From FEN-1297 sp963787005 (lineage in GTDB: Bacteria; Bacteroidota; Ignavibacteria; Ignavibacteriales; Ignavibacteriaceae), in the NCBI GenBank assembly GCA_963787005.1, contig CAWBBX010000062.1, positions 1 to 64,000 of the forward strand: DNA of 64,000 nt. The letters run 5' to 3'. The first letter of the stretch is position 1. Each line of letters opens with the position of its first letter. Under the pieces are notes generated by a model. The model saw only the letters and a program-made list of their open reading frames with translations, was not told the DNA's origin and did not search any database. The translations under genes and the position numbers were made by a program. Of the stretch, positions 61,550-64,000 are shown piece by piece.

Positions 61550-62130
61550 TCAAGTAATGAAACCATATCGTGAGAAATGTTCTATCTGTGCGCCTTTAAC
61601 CGAGATAGTACCTGTGAAAATGTTGTATCTTATTCCCTGGTTAGCAATCGGTGTAATGGAACCGTTATCATCTATATAAAAGAAACCAAGGTGGGGCAAC
61701 ATCTTAATCATAGCTCTCAGATCGAGGCCCGAGTAAGTTACATCGAGGGTTAAAGGTTTGTTGAAAACCATGTGTGGGGTAAAAGTTAATGTAGCTGTTC
61801 CGTTGTCTGCCGTCATGGTAATATCTTCGTGATCGGCGTCGAAAGCACCGGCCGGGACAGTAAGTACCGCCGTAACAGTAACAGTTTTACCAGTAATGAC
61901 TTATGTACTGATCTGTAAGTACAATCTTATCATGTTTTGTTGTTTTTAAATCTTTTCCATGTCGACCAGTCCCACTCGGTTGAAGCATTTTGTCTTTCGG
62001 GTAATTTAACAATTTGTTTGGAGCTAGCAGAAGGTGATGAAACAGGTTCGGTTATATTGTTGGTGCCTACATCAGAGCAACCGAACAAAAACAAACCGGA
62101 AAGAACTGTTAAGAGAAGTAATTTTTTCAT
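61550..62130 (-). pseudogene. Lipoprotein gene with two frameshifts
   Basis: ATG at 62130 begins MKKLLLLTVLSGLFLFGC, a lipoprotein signal with lipobox LFGC. The frame stops after about 66 residues. A +1 or -1 shift gives HDKIVLTDQYIS and a second shift gives TGKTVTVTAVLTVPAGAFDA, which continues into the intact 61550-61816 frame (TADNGTATLTFTPHMVF to HFSRYGFIT). A continuous protein of about 190 residues would result. Function unknown. The two indels fit either decay or sequence errors. Confidence 0.5.
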
Positions 62131-62454
62131 GACTGAGCCTCTCATTACTATTACTTATTGATGAAATAAACACTTATCGTGAGTAATTCTATTCAATAGC
62201 CGTGCCAGTATAATGTTGTGTAATTTTTACATTTATTATGGCCTACTTACGGTAAATCGGTAATGATTACCTGAATACCAGTGTAGTTCTTACATGTATA
62301 TTTTGAGAAGCATGTATCAATCTGGGGCAGGAATTTGACAGGATAAACTGTTATAAACAATAGTATTACAAAGCTGTGCAAATTTTCAGCTGAAGATTGA
62401 GGATATACGGCCACTCATTTTTAAATTATTAGCGGCCGCACTTTGAAGGAGATT
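62131..62454. other. Intergenic region upstream of the lipoprotein
   Basis: About 320 bases without an ORF. A palindrome GGTAAT-G-ATTACC lies at 62259-62271 and could be a regulator site. A diverged copy of the whole stretch, inverted, lies at 63670-63993. No other feature was seen. Confidence 0.4.
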
Positions 62455-63024
62455 TTATTTAATGATCTTGGATATCTGTTTGAATTCGTCTGTACCGCTT
62501 TCAGCTAATAGTTCAAAAAGAACCGCCTCGGTTGTTGTAATTTCCGCTCCGTGTGCTCTCATTCTATCCGTCGCAAATTTGTAGTCGTATTCCTTTCTCG
62601 AAGAAACGGCATCCGCTGCTAAATTTACCTGGAATTGATTGGCCAGGAGATCGAGTACGGTCTGCTGCACACATACGTGCGCTTCAATTCCCCCTACGAC
62701 AACTTGAGTTACGTTGTTATCCCTTAAACGCTGGAAAAAATTCGCCGCGCCGAAGCAACTGAACGTCATCTTTTGAATCGCGTTTAAGCCTTCAAGTTCC
62801 ATAAGAAGGGGCGAGGCCGTAGGACCCAGGCCTTTGGGATATTGTTCGGTATAAAATATCGGAATGTTTAAGATTTTAAAGCCTTTGATCAATTTTAAAG
62901 AGTTGCTAACCACCGACTTCGAATCGTTCATTACACCGAGTATTTTTTCCTGGATGTCGATTAACAGAAGGGCGGTATTATCGCGAACCAATATTTTTTT
63001 ATTTCTTTCAAATGAACCTTCCAT
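62455..63024 (-). CDS. Isochorismatase-family hydrolase
   Basis: 189 residues from ATG at 63024 (CGAGGT 8 bases before), shorter than a longer reading that begins in the palindrome centre. ALLLIDIQEKILGVM (catalytic Asp), YTEQYPKGLGPT and VVGGIEAHVCVQQTVLDL (catalytic Cys) match the cysteine-hydrolase family of nicotinamidase- and YcaC-like enzymes. Substrate unknown. This is the intact copy of the inverted duplication described next to it. Confidence 0.88.
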   Translation of the reverse strand: MEGSFERNKKILVRDNTALLLIDIQEKILGVMNDSKSVVSNSLKLIKGFKILNIPIFYTEQYPKGLGPTASPLLMELEGLNAIQKMTFSCFGAANFFQRLRDNNVTQVVVGGIEAHVCVQQTVLDLLANQFQVNLAADAVSSRKEYDYKFATDRMRAHGAEITTTEAVLFELLAESGTDEFKQISKIIK

Positions 63025-63114
63025 CGTTATACCTCGTTTTATTTCTAATATATAGGATCCATGCCGTATTTGCCGCATGGATCCTATATATTAGAAATAA
63101 AACGAGGTATAACG

Positions 63115-63669
63115 ATGGAAGGTTCATTTGAAAGAAATAAAAAAATATTGGTTCGCGATAATACCGCCCTTCTGTTGATCGACATGCCCAGGGGTAACCC
63201 TCGGTGTAATGAACAATTGGCAATGGTCACAACTCTCGAAATTGATCAAAGGCTTTAAAATCTAAACATTCCGATATTTTATACCCGAACAATATCCCAA
63301 AGGCCTGGGTCTGCGGCCTCACCCTTCTTATGGAACTTGAAGGCTTAAACGCGATTCAAAAGATGACGTTCAGTTGCTTCGGCGCGGCGAATTTTTTCCA
63401 GCGTTTAAGGGATAACAACGTAAAAGGTGTCGTAGGGGGAATTGAAGCGCACGTATGTGTGAGCAGACCGTACTCGATCTCCTGGCCAATCCATTCCAGG
63501 TAAATTTAAGCGGATGCCGTTTATTCGAGAAAGGAATACGACTACAAAGTTGCGACGGATAGAATGAGAGCACACGGAGCGGAAATTACAACAACCGAGG
63601 CGGTTCTTTTTGAACTATTGTTGAAAGCGGTACAGACGAATTCAAACAGATATAAGAATCATTAAATAA
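63115..63669 (+). pseudogene. Degenerate inverted copy of the isochorismatase gene
   Basis: Starts at the ATG equivalent to 63024 with about 65 perfect bases, then collects substitutions and indels (for example after LLLID, and from GIEAHVCV on), breaking the frame several times. It ends with the equivalent TAA at 63667-63669. Not coding. May be a real duplication remnant or a foldback read artefact. Confidence 0.8.
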
Positions 63670-64000
63670 AATCTCTTTCAAAGTGCGGCCGCTAATAATT
63701 TAAAATTGTTTGGCTTTATATCCTCAATTTCATTTTAAAATTTCCCCCTCTCTGTAATACTATAATTTATAACAACTTATAGTATAAAATTTGTTGCCCC
63801 AGATTGACACATCCTTCTCAAAATAATATGTAAGAATTACTACTGTTATGGAGGTAATCGTTACCGAATTGCCGTAAGTAGTTTATAATAAATGTAAAAC
63901 TTACACAACATTATATTGGCATGTGTATTGAATAGAATAACTCACGATAAGTGTTTATTTCATCAATAAGTAATAGTAATGAGAGGCTCAGTCATGAAAA

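Larger units (their letters stand above)
62128..64000. repeat. Large inverted duplication centred near 63070
   Basis: The stretch 62128-63069 is followed by its inverted, diverged copy 63070-64000. Near the centre the arms are perfect, GGATCCATG (63055-63063) with CATGGATCC (63076-63084). Matching landmarks pair as x + y = 126139 at the gene starts (63024 with 63115) and 126124 at the ends (62455 with 63669; 62130 with 63994), so the copy is only 15 bases shorter. It reaches the lipoprotein ATG again at 63994 and runs out of the window. The copy contains many base changes and indels. Confidence 0.85.

Noticed and set aside
1..64000. tRNA, rRNA or riboswitch genes
   Set aside because: No cloverleaf-like or conserved rRNA sequence was noticed on reading; I did not run a covariance search.

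Overview
The window looks like part of a Bacteroidota/Ignavibacteriota-type genome, most likely a free-living anaerobe or facultative anaerobe related to the Ignavibacteria. Supporting signs are a type IX secretion protein (PorQ-like) and a secreted protein with a type IX-like C-terminal domain, a Bacteroidota-style promoter (TTTG ... TAnnTTTG, 48533-48562), a monomeric NADP isocitrate dehydrogenase, a dimeric-type glycyl-tRNA synthetase, and many multiheme cytochromes. This is inferred from gene content only. No rRNA, tRNA or CRISPR array was seen.

Layout. 1-540: edge of a probable mobile element (a tail fragment plus a helix-turn-helix ORF). 566-5968: icd, a secreted esterase, a cluster of extragenic palindromes, a frameshifted epimerase and an intact one. 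5980-14985 (minus): a probable electron-transfer operon with a membrane His-rich cytochrome-b-like protein, a ferredoxin/flavin oxidoreductase, a 20-heme cytochrome, a giant cytochrome with 46 CXXCH motifs (split by one base) and a putative outer-membrane barrel. 15193-16299: response regulator and DJ-1/PfpI protein. 16506-19763: an error-prone-type DNA polymerase III alpha subunit split into two genes in reversed order (C-terminal half first). 19819-20405: a YefM/YoeB toxin-antitoxin operon with paired TGTACA operator motifs. 20457-31681 (minus): DUF72, then a variant cytochrome c maturation cluster (ccmA, B, C, D, E and F, with a CxxxY-type CcmE and no ccmH seen). Its ccmA overlaps the end of a chain of envelope genes (bamD, thioesterase, FG-GAP protein, secreted metalloprotease). 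32455-41679: degraded htpX, porQ, TPR lipoprotein-like gene, glyQS, DUF2520, AmmeMemoRadiSam B and A, DUF4905, tryptophanase. 41916-53823: housekeeping and envelope genes (YIP1, priA, S66 peptidase, lysA, GNAT plus nitrilase, M1 peptidase). 53865-58614: a DUF2249 / heme-copper-oxidase-like / FeS cluster next to a cysteine-free Crp/Fnr regulator, with a good palindromic operator. 58773-61475: two tandem TPR paralogues. 61550-64000: a frameshifted lipoprotein and an isochorismatase-family gene, followed by a long inverted copy of the same region.

How the genes fit together. The ccm cluster would supply heme attachment for the 66 CXXCH motifs encoded at 7616-12605. The adjacent inner-membrane and outer-membrane genes suggest an electron path from NAD(P)H or quinol, through the periplasm, to the outer membrane or outside. 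The Crp/DUF2249 block looks like a separate, anaerobiosis- or nitrogen-oxide-type response unit.

Quality note. Several genes carry single-base frameshifts (about 4677, 9210, 32520-32590, 57325, 61880-61925), and the last kilobase is a degenerate foldback of the kilobase before it. Uncorrected long-read sequence is a likely explanation for at least part of this, and pseudogene calls should be read with that in mind.
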